From Psychrobacter sp. BI730 (GTDB lineage Bacteria; Pseudomonadota; Gammaproteobacteria; Pseudomonadales; Moraxellaceae): a DNA stretch of 64,000 nt. Positions 9,414 to 20,297 of the stretch are shown here, one piece after another (position 1 is the stretch's first letter; each line of letters begins with the position of its first letter). The notes under the pieces are model-generated. The model was not told the DNA's origin, did not search any database, and saw only the letters and a program-made list of their open reading frames with translations. The stretch spans positions 1-64,000 of the forward strand of contig NZ_JAATTV010000013.1 of NCBI RefSeq assembly GCF_013414195.1, read 5' to 3'. The position numbers and the translations under genes are program-made.

Positions 9414-12400
9414 TTGAAAGATTTACTCGATATCATGCAAAGCCCTACCGGCAACGGTAACCAAGAGTTTGATAGCATTCAAATTACTTTAGCCTCACCT
9501 GACGTTATTAAGTCATGGTCGCACGGCGAAGTGAAAAAGCCTGAAACCATCAACTATCGCACGTTTAAGCCTGAGCGTGATGGTCTCTTTTGTGCCAAAA
9601 TCTTTGGCCCAGTAAAAGACTTCGAATGTTTATGTGGTAAATATAAGCGCCGTAAGTTCCAAGGCGTTATCTGTGAAAAATGTGGTGTTGAAGTCACGAC
9701 TGCTAAAGTTCGTCGTGATCGCATGGGTCATATTGACCTAGCCAGTCCTGTGGCGCATATTTGGTTCTTAAAATCATTACCAAGCCGCATTGGTCTATTA
9801 TTAGACATGACGCTACGTGATATCGAGCGCGTTCTATATTTTGAAAGCTATATCGTTACTGAGCCTGGGCTAACTAGCTTAGAAAAGTACCAGTTGCTTG
9901 ATGACGAAGATTATTACAAAGCGCTTGAAGAGTTTGGTGACGAATTCACAGCCAAGATGGGTGCTGAAGCCGTTCAAGACCTATTGAAAGATATCGATAT
10001 GGATCTTGAGATTGATGAGCTTCGTGAAGCGATTCCACAAACTGGTTCTGAGACTAAGCTTAAAAAAATGTCTAAGCGTCTTAAATTATTAGAAGCATTC
10101 CGTGACTCTAATAACAAGCCTGAGTGGATGGTAATGAATATCTTACCAGTCTTACCACCAGATTTACGTCCGCTAGTACCGCTAGAAGGTGGCCGTTTTG
10201 CGACATCTGATCTTAACGATTTGTATCGCCGTGTCATCAACCGTAATAATCGTTTGAAGCGTCTATTGGAGCTTAGCGCCCCTGATATCATTGTGCGTAA
10301 CGAAAAGCGTATGCTACAAGAGTCAGTCGATGCGTTGCTTGATAACGGTCGCCGTGGTCGCGCCATCACTGGCAGTAACAAGCGTCCATTGAAATCTTTG
10401 GCAGATATGATCAAAGGTAAGCAAGGTCGTTTCCGTCAGAACTTACTTGGTAAGCGTGTCGACTACTCTGGTCGTTCGGTTATCGTTGTAGGCCCAACAC
10501 TACGTCTACATCAGTGTGGTCTACCTAAGAAAATGGCACTAGAATTATTCAAGCCATTTACTTATAACAAACTATTGTCTCATGGTTTAGCGACTACGAT
10601 TAAAGCTGCCAAAAAGATGGTAGAGCGTGAAGAGCCACAAGTGTGGGATATGCTGGCCATGGTTATCCGTGAGCATCCGGTACTTCTTAACCGTGCGCCA
10701 ACACTTCACCGTTTGGGTCTACAGGCATTTGAGCCAGTATTGATCGAAGGTAAAGCCATCCAGTTGCATCCGCTTGTTTGTACTGCATTCAACGCCGATT
10801 TCGATGGTGACCAAATGGCCGTTCACGTGCCATTGACGCTAGAAGCACAGCTTGAATCACGTGCCTTGATGATGTCTACCAACAACATCTTGTCACCTGC
10901 GAACGGTGATCCGATCATCGTACCATCTCAGGATGTTGTACTAGGTCTATATTACATCAGTCGCTCGTCTATCAATGCCAAAGGCGAGAGCATGATTTTT
11001 GCTACCGTTAATGAAGCATTGCGTGCAATTGGTTCAAACGACCTACATGTAAACGCCAAAATCAAAGTGCGTGTTACTGAGACACAAATTGACGAAGACG
11101 GTAACGAGACCAAAGAAATCAGTATCAAAGATACGGTTGCTGGTCGTCTACTTATCTGGAACATCATGCCTAAAGGTATGACGTTTGATGAGTGTAACCA
11201 AGAGATGACGAAGAAAAACATCTCTCGTTTAATCAACTCTTGCTACCGTAAAGTTGGCGTAAAAGAAAGTGTTATGTTTGCTGACCAATTGATGTATCTT
11301 GGTTTTGCTCAAGCAACACTATCTGGCGTGTCTATCGGTATCGACGACATGGTCATTCCACCACTTAAAAAGCAAATCATCGAAGTGGCAGAAGGCGAAG
11401 TTCGCGAAATCGAAGATCAGTTCGAGCAAGGCTTTGTAACTGCTGGTGAGCGCTATAACAAAGTAGTTGATATCTGGTCACGTACCAATGACAAAGTCGC
11501 TAAGGCGATGATGGACAACTTGGCAACAGATAAAGTTATCAACGCACAAGGTGAAGAAGACGAGCAGAAGTCATTCAACTCTATCTTCATCATGTCAGAT
11601 TCTGGTGCTCGTGGTAGTGCGGCACAGATTCGTCAGTTGGCTGGTATGCGTGGTTTGATGGCGAAACCAGATGGCTCAATCATTGAGACACCGATTAAAG
11701 CCAACTTCCGTGAAGGTTTGACAGTACTACAGTACTTCATCTCAACTCACGGTGCACGTAAAGGTCTAGCAGATACAGCACTGAAAACAGCTAACTCAGG
11801 TTACCTAACTCGTCGTCTAGTTGATGTGGCACAAGATTTGGTTATCACGAGTGATGATTGTGGTACTGAAGAAGGCCTACTCATGAAGCCACATATCCAA
11901 GGTGGTGAAATCATTGAGAAATTAGGTGAGCTAGTACTGGGTCGTGTGACTGCTCGTGACGTTACTTATAATGACGATGCTGATAAAGTATTGATTCCAG
12001 CTGGTACATTGATCGATGAGTACTGGGTTAACGTCCTTGATAACAACGCAATCGATGATATCTGGGTACGTTCAGTAATTACTTGTGATATCGAACATGG
12101 CGTATGTTCACAGTGTTATGGTCGTGACCTTGCACGTGGTCATAAAGTGAATATCGGCGAATCAGTCGGTGTTATGGCAGCTCAGTCTATTGGTGAGCCA
12201 GGTACTCAGTTAACCATGCGTACGTTCCACGTGGGCGGGGCAGCGAGTTCAGCCTCTGTAGACAACAGCATCTCTGTACGTAATGCTGGTCAAGCGCACT
12301 TTGAAAACATGAAAACAGTACAGCATACCGATGGTCACTTAGTCATCGTATCGCGTTCAGCTGAAATCGCATTGACCGATGAGCTTGGCCGTGAGCGTGA

Positions 12401-13631
12401 GCGCTATAAAGTACCGTACGGTTCAAGCGTACTTGTGAAAGACGAAGAGCAGGTTGAAGGCGGTCAAACTATCGCTAAATGGGATCCGCATACGCATCCA
12501 ATCATCACAGAATTTGCTGGTACAGCACGCTTCAGTGACATCACTGATGGTATGACTGCAACAGTAAAAGTTGATGATGCGACTGGTATGAGCTCATTTG
12601 AGATTCTAGCTACTCGTGACCGTTCAAGCTCAGCAAAAGACTTACGTCCTGCGATTATCTTGAACACTGACGAAGGCAAAGAAGTGGTTTACTTCTTACC
12701 AGCTGAAACTATCATCCGCGTAAGCGATGGTGAGAAAGTGGCAGCAGGTTCGATTCTAGGCCGTGTACCACAAGCGTCTTCTGGTACGAAAGATATTACC
12801 GGTGGTCTACCACGTGTTGCTGACTTGTTCGAAGCACGTCGTCCAAAAGATCACGCCATCATGGCAGAAATGACTGGTGTGGTAAGCTTTGGTAAAGAGA
12901 CTAAAGGTAAGAACCGCTTCATTATTACTAATGAAGATGGTGAAGTACATGAAGAGCTAATCCCTAAATGGCGTCAAATCAACGTCTTCGAAAACGAGAC
13001 GGTAGCACGTGGTGAAGTGATCGCTGATGGTCCACAGAACCCACATGATATCTTACGTTTGAAAGGTCAGACTGCACTTGCTGATTATATCGTCAACGAA
13101 GTACAGGACGTTTATCGCTTGCAGGGTGTAAAAATCAACGACAAGCACATCGAAGTTATCATTCGTCAGATGTTGCGTAAAGTTGAAATCACTGACGGCG
13201 GCGATTCAAGTCACTTCAAAGGTGATCAGGTCGAGTATGCAGATATCAAAGCATTGAATGCGAAGCTAGAAGCGGAAGATAAATTCCCAGTACAGTTTGA
13301 GCGTCAATTACTAGGTATCACCAAAGCAAGTCTAGCAACTGAAAGCTTTATTTCAGCGGCTTCTTTCCAGGAAACAACCCGTGTACTAACTGCGGCTGCT
13401 GTGACTGGTAAAGTGGATGAGCTACGTGGTCTGAAAGAAAACGTGGTTGTGGGTCGCTTGATTCCTGCAGGTACGGGTCTTGCTTATCATAAAGCACGTA
13501 AAGAGAAAGCAGATCAGAAGCTACAAGATAAAGATTTGAATGCAGCGTTTGATATGACTGCAAGCACTGATAGCAAAGACTTTGCAAGCTTCGACGAAGC
13601 ATTTGCTCAAGAGTTAAATCAAGATAATTAA
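9414..13631 (+). CDS. rpoC: RNA polymerase beta-prime subunit
   Basis: Beta-prime carries the active-site Mg-binding motif NADFDGD (residues 460-466) and the N-terminal zinc ribbon [20 protein letters not shown] (near residue 70). The C-terminal half has the second zinc site with [19 protein letters not shown] and the trigger-loop region [19 protein letters not shown]. The 1405-residue length is normal. The chosen start is TTG at 9414, preceded by ACGGAG; the N-terminus MKDLLDIMQ aligns with other RpoC proteins, so the rare start codon is credible. Confidence 0.99.
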   Translation: MKDLLDIMQSPTGNGNQEFDSIQITLASPDVIKSWSHGEVKKPETINYRTFKPERDGLFCAKIFGPVKDFECLCGKYKRRKFQGVICEKCGVEVTTAKVRRDRMGHIDLASPVAHIWFLKSLPSRIGLLLDMTLRDIERVLYFESYIVTEPGLTSLEKYQLLDDEDYYKALEEFGDEFTAKMGAEAVQDLLKDIDMDLEIDELREAIPQTGSETKLKKMSKRLKLLEAFRDSNNKPEWMVMNILPVLPPDLRPLVPLEGGRFATSDLNDLYRRVINRNNRLKRLLELSAPDIIVRNEKRMLQESVDALLDNGRRGRAITGSNKRPLKSLADMIKGKQGRFRQNLLGKRVDYSGRSVIVVGPTLRLHQCGLPKKMALELFKPFTYNKLLSHGLATTIKAAKKMVEREEPQVWDMLAMVIREHPVLLNRAPTLHRLGLQAFEPVLIEGKAIQLHPLVCTAFNADFDGDQMAVHVPLTLEAQLESRALMMSTNNILSPANGDPIIVPSQDVVLGLYYISRSSINAKGESMIFATVNEALRAIGSNDLHVNAKIKVRVTETQIDEDGNETKEISIKDTVAGRLLIWNIMPKGMTFDECNQEMTKKNISRLINSCYRKVGVKESVMFADQLMYLGFAQATLSGVSIGIDDMVIPPLKKQIIEVAEGEVREIEDQFEQGFVTAGERYNKVVDIWSRTNDKVAKAMMDNLATDKVINAQGEEDEQKSFNSIFIMSDSGARGSAAQIRQLAGMRGLMAKPDGSIIETPIKANFREGLTVLQYFISTHGARKGLADTALKTANSGYLTRRLVDVAQDLVITSDDCGTEEGLLMKPHIQGGEIIEKLGELVLGRVTARDVTYNDDADKVLIPAGTLIDEYWVNVLDNNAIDDIWVRSVITCDIEHGVCSQCYGRDLARGHKVNIGESVGVMAAQSIGEPGTQLTMRTFHVGGAASSASVDNSISVRNAGQAHFENMKTVQHTDGHLVIVSRSAEIALTDELGRERERYKVPYGSSVLVKDEEQVEGGQTIAKWDPHTHPIITEFAGTARFSDITDGMTATVKVDDATGMSSFEILATRDRSSSAKDLRPAIILNTDEGKEVVYFLPAETIIRVSDGEKVAAGSILGRVPQASSGTKDITGGLPRVADLFEARRPKDHAIMAEMTGVVSFGKETKGKNRFIITNEDGEVHEELIPKWRQINVFENETVARGEVIADGPQNPHDILRLKGQTALADYIVNEVQDVYRLQGVKINDKHIEVIIRQMLRKVEITDGGDSSHFKGDQVEYADIKALNAKLEAEDKFPVQFERQLLGITKASLATESFISAASFQETTRVLTAAAVTGKVDELRGLKENVVVGRLIPAGTGLAYHKARKEKADQKLQDKDLNAAFDMTASTDSKDFASFDEAFAQELNQDN

Positions 13632-13666
13632 TCGCATTAAGTATCCTGATTCATTCTTAATTTGAT

Positions 13667-13697
13667 AAAAAAGCCAGCCTAAGTTGCTGGCTTTTTT
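13667..13697 (+). terminator. Terminator of the rpoBC operon
   Basis: A perfect 12-bp stem (13667-13678 with 13686-13697) with a 7-nt loop; the stem ends in six T. It lies 36 bp after the rpoC stop. Confidence 0.93.
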
Positions 13698-13797
13698 GTG
13701 CGTATAAAAAACTGAGAAAGGCATGGTGCTATTATCTAAAAAAATAGTACACTGGAAATAGGCTCTAATTCACTACTTATAGAAGGATAATTAGCAA

Positions 13798-14322
13798 ATG
13801 GCAGGTAAAACTCGCGTCGCCAAATATCAAGCAGATCGAACCAATCAAAAGTTATATTTCTGTCGTTTATCTTGCCAATCTGCAGGAAGTACCAATGATA
13901 AGCAGTTATACCAAGCACACTGTGAGACTGCTATTTTTCACTTGCATGGTGCTTTATTGGCATTTATTCAGGAGCTCGGTCATTTCTATAGCCTAAATAT
14001 GACGGCGCCAACTTTGCTCGATATTGAGCAAGCACTGAGCGAGCGTACCCAAGTATCTCCTGAGATTCAGCGTTTACAGCAACTGCAACAGCAAGGTTTT
14101 ATCGCCAATATAGAACGTGCTTATCAGCGTTGTCTTTATGCAGTACCGCCAGATACTATCGTCGATGAAGCGCCAAGCAGTCATTCAGCGTCGCCAGACT
14201 TGATTGTCAATGTTGTCACTTTATCTAACCAATGGCTACCTGATGAAACAACGATACGGGAATGGCGTAATCAGCTTTTAGAGTTGATTGAACAACTGCG
14301 TGCAGGTATGGTTGAATTCTAA
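13798..14322 (+). CDS. Conserved protein resembling the DUF6586 family
   Basis: A 174-residue cytoplasmic protein without signal peptide or membrane segment. After ten residues, the N-terminal part reads ADRTNQKLYFCRLSCQSAG and then CETAIFHLHGALLAFIQELG. These resemble pseudomonad proteins of the DUF6586 type (RTNQKLYFARL..., AVFHLYGAYLALCHE...) as I remember them. It is mainly helical. The function is unknown. AAGGA precedes the ATG by about 9 nt. It stands alone between the rpoC terminator and a bidirectional terminator shared with PBP1a. Confidence 0.8.
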   Translation: MAGKTRVAKYQADRTNQKLYFCRLSCQSAGSTNDKQLYQAHCETAIFHLHGALLAFIQELGHFYSLNMTAPTLLDIEQALSERTQVSPEIQRLQQLQQQGFIANIERAYQRCLYAVPPDTIVDEAPSSHSASPDLIVNVVTLSNQWLPDETTIREWRNQLLELIEQLRAGMVEF

Positions 14323-14417
14323 TAGGAAGTAAACCAGAAGATTTATTCTTTGACCGCTATTTATTGAACCATTTTAAAGTATGATTAAGTAGGGTAGGCC
14401 ATAGTCTACAGCGCATA

Positions 14418-14455
14418 AAAAAGGCTTATTCAGTCATTGCTGAATAAGCCTTTTT
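14418..14455. terminator. Bidirectional terminator between the DUF6586-like gene and mrcA
   Basis: A perfect 16-bp inverted repeat (14418-14433 with 14440-14455) with a 6-nt loop and A/T tracts on both ends. It serves the two convergent genes. Confidence 0.95.
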
Positions 14456-14482
14456 CTTATTAACTAAAAATAGTCTTGTTTG

Positions 14483-17119
14483 TTACTCTGGCATCGGTGG
14501 CATACTTTCAACGGGTGTCACCGTTAATGGATTTTCCGGTACGCTGTCATCACTACGATTGCTACTTGGTTTCGTTGATGGTGGAGTGCTCGTCTCCTCA
14601 GTAGGCTCTGGAACCGAAGGCTTACGCTGCTGGGTTTGAGTCTTGACTGGTTTTGCTGATTTATTGGAGGCGTCGTTAACTAGGATACCATCATCAGTCA
14701 TCTCTATGATACTTTGCTGTTGCTTTCTGGATTTTGAGCGATTATTGATAGATACCCATTGGCTTGGCGTGTCTTTCAGCTGAGCTTTCATAAAGTCCAT
14801 CCATACTGGCAGCGCTGCCACACCACCATATTCACGGCGGCCCATAGTAGATGGTTGATCGAATCCCATCCATACTACTGTCGCATTGGTAGGATGGAAC
14901 CCTGCAAACCATGCGTCTTTGGCCTGATTGGTGGTACCAGTTTTGCCACCGATATCATTGCGACCTAATGCCTTTGCTCTTACCGCTGTACCGCGTTGGA
15001 CTACATCGCGTAGTATATCGGCCATCTCAAAAGCGACTCTAGGTTGCAGTATGCGCGGTGCTTGTTTGGCCCTTACATATTGTACGGCAGGCGCTTTTAG
15101 GCGGTCTGACTGTGGACCTGCGTTATATACCGTTAAATCAAGCTCTTTATCTGTTGTTTCGCTATCATCATTACTTTTCGATGATGAATTATCAGCGGTT
15201 ATTTCATTAGTACTATCATCAGGCGCTTCAATTGACTTCTCATACTCTTCAACTAAGCTGCTATTAACCTTCTCAAGTTTTTCGTTAAAGCATAGTGCAC
15301 ACGCTTGACGTGGATTTGCCTGAAACAACAGCTCGTTTTTATAATTGTAAATTTGTTCAATAAAGTAAGGTTGGACACGATGACCACCATTGGCGAAGGT
15401 TGAGTAAGCCGTGGCCATTTGTAATGGTGTGGCTTGTCCTGCTCCAAGTGCTAATGACAAGGTTGTTGGTAGCTTTTCTTTATCAAGACCGAATTCATCT
15501 AATAGGTTGCGCGTACTTGAGATACCGATCGCTTGTAACAAGCGAATAGATACGAGGTTACGCGACAAATATAAACCACGACGTAAAGTGATATCACCTA
15601 AGAAACGTTCATCAGAGTTTTTCGGTTTCCAGTCACCTACTTGAATAGCTCGGTCAGAAACGATGGTATCTGGACGATAACCTTTTTCTAAAGCAGCGGT
15701 ATAAACAAGTGGCTTAATGGTTGAGCCAGGTTGACGCCAGCCCTGTAGAGCGCGGTTGAACTTACTGTGGTTAAAATCAAAGCCACCAACCAATGCATTG
15801 ACAGCACCAGTCTCTGGATTTAACGAGACCAAACTGCCTTGAATTTTAGGTATTTGACCTAGTTGCCAGTTGCCATTCGTAGTAGGTATCACACGAACGA
15901 TATCGTTTTTCTTAACAACTTGACTGGCATTGCTAGGGTAATAACCAATACGGTCAGCAGAAATATATTTACGTGCCCATTTCATACCAGACCAATTAAC
16001 GGTCACTTCTTCACCAGATTGTAGGACTGCATTAAAACTACGAGAATTGACTTTGGTCACTTTGGCAGGAGACATATTGCTGTAGCGTTGGAAGTTCTCG
16101 AGAGGCTCATCATTTGCTTCAGCCCCGCGCCAACCATGGCGATGCTCGTAGGCAATCAATCCTGTTACTACTGCTGCTTCTGCATCTGTTTGCGCTTTAC
16201 TATCTACTGTGAGACGTACGCGCCACCCACCGTGCATGACTTGATCGCCATAACGTTCGACCAAAGAAGCGCGCGTCATTTCTGCCAAATAAGGCATATT
16301 TACATCGAGCTTTTCTTTATATAGGTTGATACCTATAGGGGAGTTGACCGCTTCATCGTACTGAGCTTTAGTAATATAGCCAAGCTCATGCATGCGTCCA
16401 ACGATCCAGTTGCGGCGAGTCAGTGCACGGCTAGGATTGGCAACAGGATTATATTTAGAAGGGGCTTTTGGTAGGCCGGCTAACATGGCCATTTCAGCAA
16501 TGGTTAGATTGTCTAATGACTTACTATAGTATTTTTTGGCCGCTGCACGAATGCCGTAGGCACCTTCGCCCAGATAGATTTTATTGACATATAGCGTCAA
16601 AATATCATTTTTACTCAGCTCGTCTTCGATTTTCCGCGCCAAAAACAACTCTGTGAGTTTGCGGTTTAAAGTACGTTCTGGACTTAAGAAATAGTTTTTA
16701 GCGACCTGCATCGTAATGGTAGAGCCACCGGTCTGACCATCGTCATCAGTGACTGCTTCGGTGACAGCGCGACCAAGACCTTTAATGCTAATTCCACTAT
16801 GCTGAAAGAAAGAAGCATCTTCGGCCGCTAAAAAAGCATGTGTTAAATCTTCAGGAATCTCATCAAAACTAACTGGTAAAGATAAACGATTGCCGTATTG
16901 GCCAATTAATTTATCATCACTACTATAAATCTGTAATGGCATTTCTAGTTTAGCCGTCTTAATCTCTTGCGTACTAGGTAGGGTCGGCGATAGATACATG
17001 GCCATCCCATAAAAACCAATAGGTACAGCAAGTGCTAGAACAACTGCCAATGCTAGGCAAGCGATAAAGAGTCCCACCAAAAAGCGAATGAGACGAGCGG
17101 TAGCATTTGTTTTGGCCAT
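14483..17119 (-). CDS. mrcA: Penicillin-binding protein 1A (bifunctional peptidoglycan synthase)
   Basis: A class A PBP that polymerises glycan strands and cross-links peptides in the periplasm (878 residues). The sequence shows an N-terminal membrane anchor (about 11-36), a GT51 transglycosylase domain with the catalytic EDASFFQHSG (E100) and GGSTITMQVAKN (131-142), an OB-like insertion (about 320-420), and a transpeptidase with GSTIK (S466 as nucleophile, K469), SRN (519-521) and KTGT (726-729). Between the SRN and KTG motifs lies an acidic, Ser-rich insertion (about 611-672) preceded by a CALC pair (607-610). It is divergent from pilM, the arrangement known from Pseudomonas and Acinetobacter (ponA-pilM). 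Confidence 0.96.
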   Translation of the reverse strand: MAKTNATARLIRFLVGLFIACLALAVVLALAVPIGFYGMAMYLSPTLPSTQEIKTAKLEMPLQIYSSDDKLIGQYGNRLSLPVSFDEIPEDLTHAFLAAEDASFFQHSGISIKGLGRAVTEAVTDDDGQTGGSTITMQVAKNYFLSPERTLNRKLTELFLARKIEDELSKNDILTLYVNKIYLGEGAYGIRAAAKKYYSKSLDNLTIAEMAMLAGLPKAPSKYNPVANPSRALTRRNWIVGRMHELGYITKAQYDEAVNSPIGINLYKEKLDVNMPYLAEMTRASLVERYGDQVMHGGWRVRLTVDSKAQTDAEAAVVTGLIAYEHRHGWRGAEANDEPLENFQRYSNMSPAKVTKVNSRSFNAVLQSGEEVTVNWSGMKWARKYISADRIGYYPSNASQVVKKNDIVRVIPTTNGNWQLGQIPKIQGSLVSLNPETGAVNALVGGFDFNHSKFNRALQGWRQPGSTIKPLVYTAALEKGYRPDTIVSDRAIQVGDWKPKNSDERFLGDITLRRGLYLSRNLVSIRLLQAIGISSTRNLLDEFGLDKEKLPTTLSLALGAGQATPLQMATAYSTFANGGHRVQPYFIEQIYNYKNELLFQANPRQACALCFNEKLEKVNSSLVEEYEKSIEAPDDSTNEITADNSSSKSNDDSETTDKELDLTVYNAGPQSDRLKAPAVQYVRAKQAPRILQPRVAFEMADILRDVVQRGTAVRAKALGRNDIGGKTGTTNQAKDAWFAGFHPTNATVVWMGFDQPSTMGRREYGGVAALPVWMDFMKAQLKDTPSQWVSINNRSKSRKQQQSIIEMTDDGILVNDASNKSAKPVKTQTQQRKPSVPEPTEETSTPPSTKPSSNRSDDSVPENPLTVTPVESMPPMPE

Positions 17120-17312
17120 AATAAGACTTATTAGTTAGAATTTGTAGCAGACAATATTATTATACATTGAACAAAATAGGCAGGTCATAATAAATGTGTA
17201 AGTTGGTCTTAATATATTTTTAAATGCTTGAATCTATCAATTAAGTAAAGTATTGTATTGAATTATTACAAATAATTACCAGATTGTACACTTAATATAA
17301 GGTATAGAGCTA

Positions 17313-18368
17313 GTGAGGCTATTTACTTCCAAAAGTCGACATTTGATTGGCGTGGATATTTGTGCCACTTCAGTAAAGTTGGTTGACATACAGCGTCAGC
17401 AAGGCATGTTCCACCTAAAATCTTATGGTATTGAAAGACTACCGGAAGGTATCGTGGTTGATAAGATTCTAGTAGATACAGAAGCTGCTGGTAATATTAT
17501 AACGGTCTTGGCACGACGCTGCCAAGTCGCGGGTAGCAATGCTGCGACCGCTGTTTCTGGCTCTGCGGTGATTACTAAAATCATTGATATGGATATGACA
17601 CTCAGCGATGTTGAGCGTGAGGCGCAAATACGTTTGGATGCTGACCAGTATGTGCCTTATCCATTAGAAGACGTCAATCTAGATTTTGAAGTATTAGGAC
17701 CGTCTTTGGTTAGTGAAGATATGGTTCAGGTGTTGCTTGCTGCCTCTCGCTCAGAGAACGTCGACCAACGTGTCGATGCTTTGGCCTTTGGTGGCTTGCA
17801 AACGAAAATTATGGATATCGAGTCTCATGCAATCGAGCGCGCGTTTGGATTGATGGTAGATAGCCTACCGAATGTACCAGAACTAGTAGCGTTGGTAGAT
17901 ATTGGCCATAATCAGACCACATTATATATCGCTAAGAATGGCGAGTTTATTTATAGTCGTGAGCAATTGTTTGGCGGTGCTCAGCTGACCGAGGCAATAC
18001 AAAATCGCTATGGCCTATCAGCAGAAGAAGCGACATTGAGTAAACGCGAACGTACCTTACCTGATGATTATTATCCTGAAGTACTGACCCCTTTTATAGA
18101 AAATACCATTCAACAGATCACTCGCTCTTTACAGTTTTATTTCTCATCAAGTCAATATAGCAGTATCGATCATGTTGTGCTTGCAGGAGGCAGCAGTTCT
18201 ATTGCAGGTCTCGCTGGTATGGCACAACAAAAGCTGGGTGTAACTGTTAGTGTTGCCAACCCTTTTACCAATATGACTATTGCACCAAATATCGATAATG
18301 AGCAACTGGCGGTTGATGCGCCAAGCTTAATGGCTGCATGCGGTCTTGCGTTAAGGAGCTTTGACTAA
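17313..18368 (+). CDS. pilM: Type IV pilus assembly protein PilM
   Basis: PilM is an actin-like cytoplasmic ATPase-fold protein that binds the N-terminus of PilN and links the pilus motor to the alignment complex. The 351 residues match the family, with HLIGVDICATSVKLVDI at the start (phosphate-1 loop) and VLAGGSSSIAGLAG near 290. The start is GTG at 17313, with AAGG about 10 nt upstream. The stop overlaps the pilN ATG by one base. It heads the operon pilMNOPQ, divergent from mrcA over a 193-bp AT-rich gap. Confidence 0.96.
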   Translation: MRLFTSKSRHLIGVDICATSVKLVDIQRQQGMFHLKSYGIERLPEGIVVDKILVDTEAAGNIITVLARRCQVAGSNAATAVSGSAVITKIIDMDMTLSDVEREAQIRLDADQYVPYPLEDVNLDFEVLGPSLVSEDMVQVLLAASRSENVDQRVDALAFGGLQTKIMDIESHAIERAFGLMVDSLPNVPELVALVDIGHNQTTLYIAKNGEFIYSREQLFGGAQLTEAIQNRYGLSAEEATLSKRERTLPDDYYPEVLTPFIENTIQQITRSLQFYFSSSQYSSIDHVVLAGGSSSIAGLAGMAQQKLGVTVSVANPFTNMTIAPNIDNEQLAVDAPSLMAACGLALRSFD

Positions 18369-19021
18369 TGGCTCGTATTAACCTTTTACCTTGGCGACAA
18401 GAAGAGCGTGAACGTCGTAACAAAGAGTTTATGACATTGATAGTGGCGGTGACATTACTGACACTATTAGCAGCTTTTGCTTCATGGAGTTATTTTAATA
18501 ATGAACTTGATGAGCAGCTTGATGCCAACGCATTGATCGAACAAGAAAACACTCGCTTAGACACCGCATTGACCGAGATCGACAGTTTAGAGCAGCGCCG
18601 TGAAGACATTATTTCACGCATGCAAGTCATTCAAGACTTGCAGGGACGACGTCCTGTGCCTGTACGTTTATGGGACGATCTCGCTAAAGCTATTCCACCA
18701 GCACTTTATCTAAATAACCTCAAACGTGAAGGCGATACGCTAACTTTGACAGGCTTAGCGGATAATCCAAATATTGTGTCTAGCCTGATTCGTAATCTTG
18801 ATAACAGTAAATGGATGGGCAACTCAGCAGTAAGTAATATTCAACAGAATATTAGCGCTTATGAGGCTGCTCCAGCCCTCAACAATACGGTTAATACTGG
18901 TGAGCAAGCGCGCCCTGTTTATCCTGAAGATAGTTACGTACAGTTTGTAGTAACGACTAGAGTACAATCTGAAACTCCGACTGCTGCTGTTACCGATACT
19001 GGTCTAGGAGGTGCATTATGA
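18368..19021 (+). CDS. pilN: Type IV pilus assembly protein PilN
   Basis: PilN is a bitopic inner-membrane protein whose cytoplasmic N-terminus binds PilM and whose periplasmic domain pairs with PilO. The cytoplasmic motif MARINLLPWRQEERERR is intact. One membrane segment (about residues 23-43) is followed by a coiled coil (about 45-90) and a ferredoxin-like fold. The 217-residue length is typical. The stop overlaps the pilO ATG by four bases (ATGA). Confidence 0.96.
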   Translation: MARINLLPWRQEERERRNKEFMTLIVAVTLLTLLAAFASWSYFNNELDEQLDANALIEQENTRLDTALTEIDSLEQRREDIISRMQVIQDLQGRRPVPVRLWDDLAKAIPPALYLNNLKREGDTLTLTGLADNPNIVSSLIRNLDNSKWMGNSAVSNIQQNISAYEAAPALNNTVNTGEQARPVYPEDSYVQFVVTTRVQSETPTAAVTDTGLGGAL

Positions 19022-19737
19022 AGCTTATCCGCAAAAAGAGCCTCTCTAAAACCAAAAAATCTGCTTTAAAGCCAAAAAAGCAATTTGATCTAAATGAGTT
19101 TCGCCGTAGTTTTGAGTCGCTAGATTCAGAAAATTATGGCAGTTGGCCACTACCTGTAAAAGTGACAGTGATTGGACTTATCATTACCTTCATCGCAGCA
19201 TTGTCATGGGCATTACCCATCAGTAGCAAAATTGACGAGATTAATGCGGCTGAAAGCCAGCAGCAGACTTTACTCGATAGTTACCGCGAAAAAGAGTCGC
19301 GCGCACGTCATTTAAAAGCGTATCAGGCGCAAGTTGTCCAAATGGAAACTGAATTTAATACTTTGTTGGATCAGTTGCCGAAAGATACGCGTGTGTCAGA
19401 ATTGGTAGAAGGCATAAACATGACAGGCGTTGGTAGTAATATCCGTTTTCAGGATATTTCAGTAGAGCCTGAAATTGAAAATGAATTCTTTATTGAGCAG
19501 CCAATACGTATCGCGGCTTTGGGTGAGTACCATCAGTTTGGTAGCTTTATCAGTGGTCTGGCTGCACTGCCTCGAATTATCACGATGCATGATTTTGAAG
19601 TCAGTAACCCGCAGCCTACTTTAGATGTTTTGCCAGAGCTCAATTTAGTCTTACAAACTAAGACTTATCGCTCTAAAGAAGCGGCTCCTGAAGGCGATGC
19701 AGCCGCTGCTACTGATGCAAATGCAGGAGGCAACTAA
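19018..19737 (+). CDS. pilO: Type IV pilus assembly protein PilO
   Basis: PilO forms the inner-membrane alignment complex with PilN and PilP. The 239 residues comprise a basic N-terminal tail (residues 1-22), a linker with DLNEFRRSFESLDSENYGSW, a membrane helix (about 48-68), a coiled coil (70-120) and a periplasmic ferredoxin-like domain that includes HQFGSFISGLAALPRI. The C-terminus is Ala/Gly rich. It overlaps pilN by four bases and pilP by one. Confidence 0.95.
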   Translation: MKLIRKKSLSKTKKSALKPKKQFDLNEFRRSFESLDSENYGSWPLPVKVTVIGLIITFIAALSWALPISSKIDEINAAESQQQTLLDSYREKESRARHLKAYQAQVVQMETEFNTLLDQLPKDTRVSELVEGINMTGVGSNIRFQDISVEPEIENEFFIEQPIRIAALGEYHQFGSFISGLAALPRIITMHDFEVSNPQPTLDVLPELNLVLQTKTYRSKEAAPEGDAAAATDANAGGN

Positions 19738-20270
19738 TGAATATCCAAAGAATGCACATGCTATTGGTTTTAAGTGTCACTGTTTTATCTATGACAGGGT
19801 GTAGTGACCGTATAGGTATGGCAGAGCAGGCAATGACCGATATCCGCAACCAGCCTGCACAGCCTATTGAGCCGCCGCCTAAAGCCGAGCTGGTAGAGGA
19901 TTTTGTATATAGCGCTAGCTCGCAGCGTAGTCCATTTTTACCACCGAGTTTAGTCAATGTACAAGGCCCGACCACTCCTATAGATGGTGTACGACCAGAT
20001 ATCAACAGAATCAAAGAACCGCTTGAGCAGTATGAATTGTCGCAATTGATCTTCCGAGGTGTGGTGATTTCGCCCGAAGGTCAGCGATATGCATTGATAC
20101 AACGTCCTGATGGTTCGGTTGCCAGTGTTAAAGTAGGCGATTATCTTGGATTGAATGACGGCCGTATTGTTGAAATCACGCCGACCCAGGTTAACTTGAT
20201 TGAAATTGTGCCAGATAGCCGCGCAGGGTTTGTAGAAAAACCCCAGTCGCTGGTATCCCCTATAAGCTAA
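19737..20270 (+). CDS. pilP: Type IV pilus assembly lipoprotein PilP
   Basis: PilP is an inner-membrane lipoprotein that bridges PilN/PilO to the secretin PilQ. The lipobox VLSMTGC puts the lipidated Cys at residue 22. A Pro-rich disordered linker follows, then a C-terminal beta domain with LIFRGVVISPEGQRYALIQ and VKVGDYLGLNDGRIVEI. The length of 177 residues is normal. It is 27 bp upstream of pilQ. Confidence 0.95.
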   Translation: MNIQRMHMLLVLSVTVLSMTGCSDRIGMAEQAMTDIRNQPAQPIEPPPKAELVEDFVYSASSQRSPFLPPSLVNVQGPTTPIDGVRPDINRIKEPLEQYELSQLIFRGVVISPEGQRYALIQRPDGSVASVKVGDYLGLNDGRIVEITPTQVNLIEIVPDSRAGFVEKPQSLVSPIS

Positions 20271-20297
20271 GTCGGCAGATTTTTTGAGGAATAAATA

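Noticed and set aside
3360..13631. Possible intein or mobile insertion in rpoB/rpoC
   Set aside because: Both proteins have normal length and unbroken conserved blocks.
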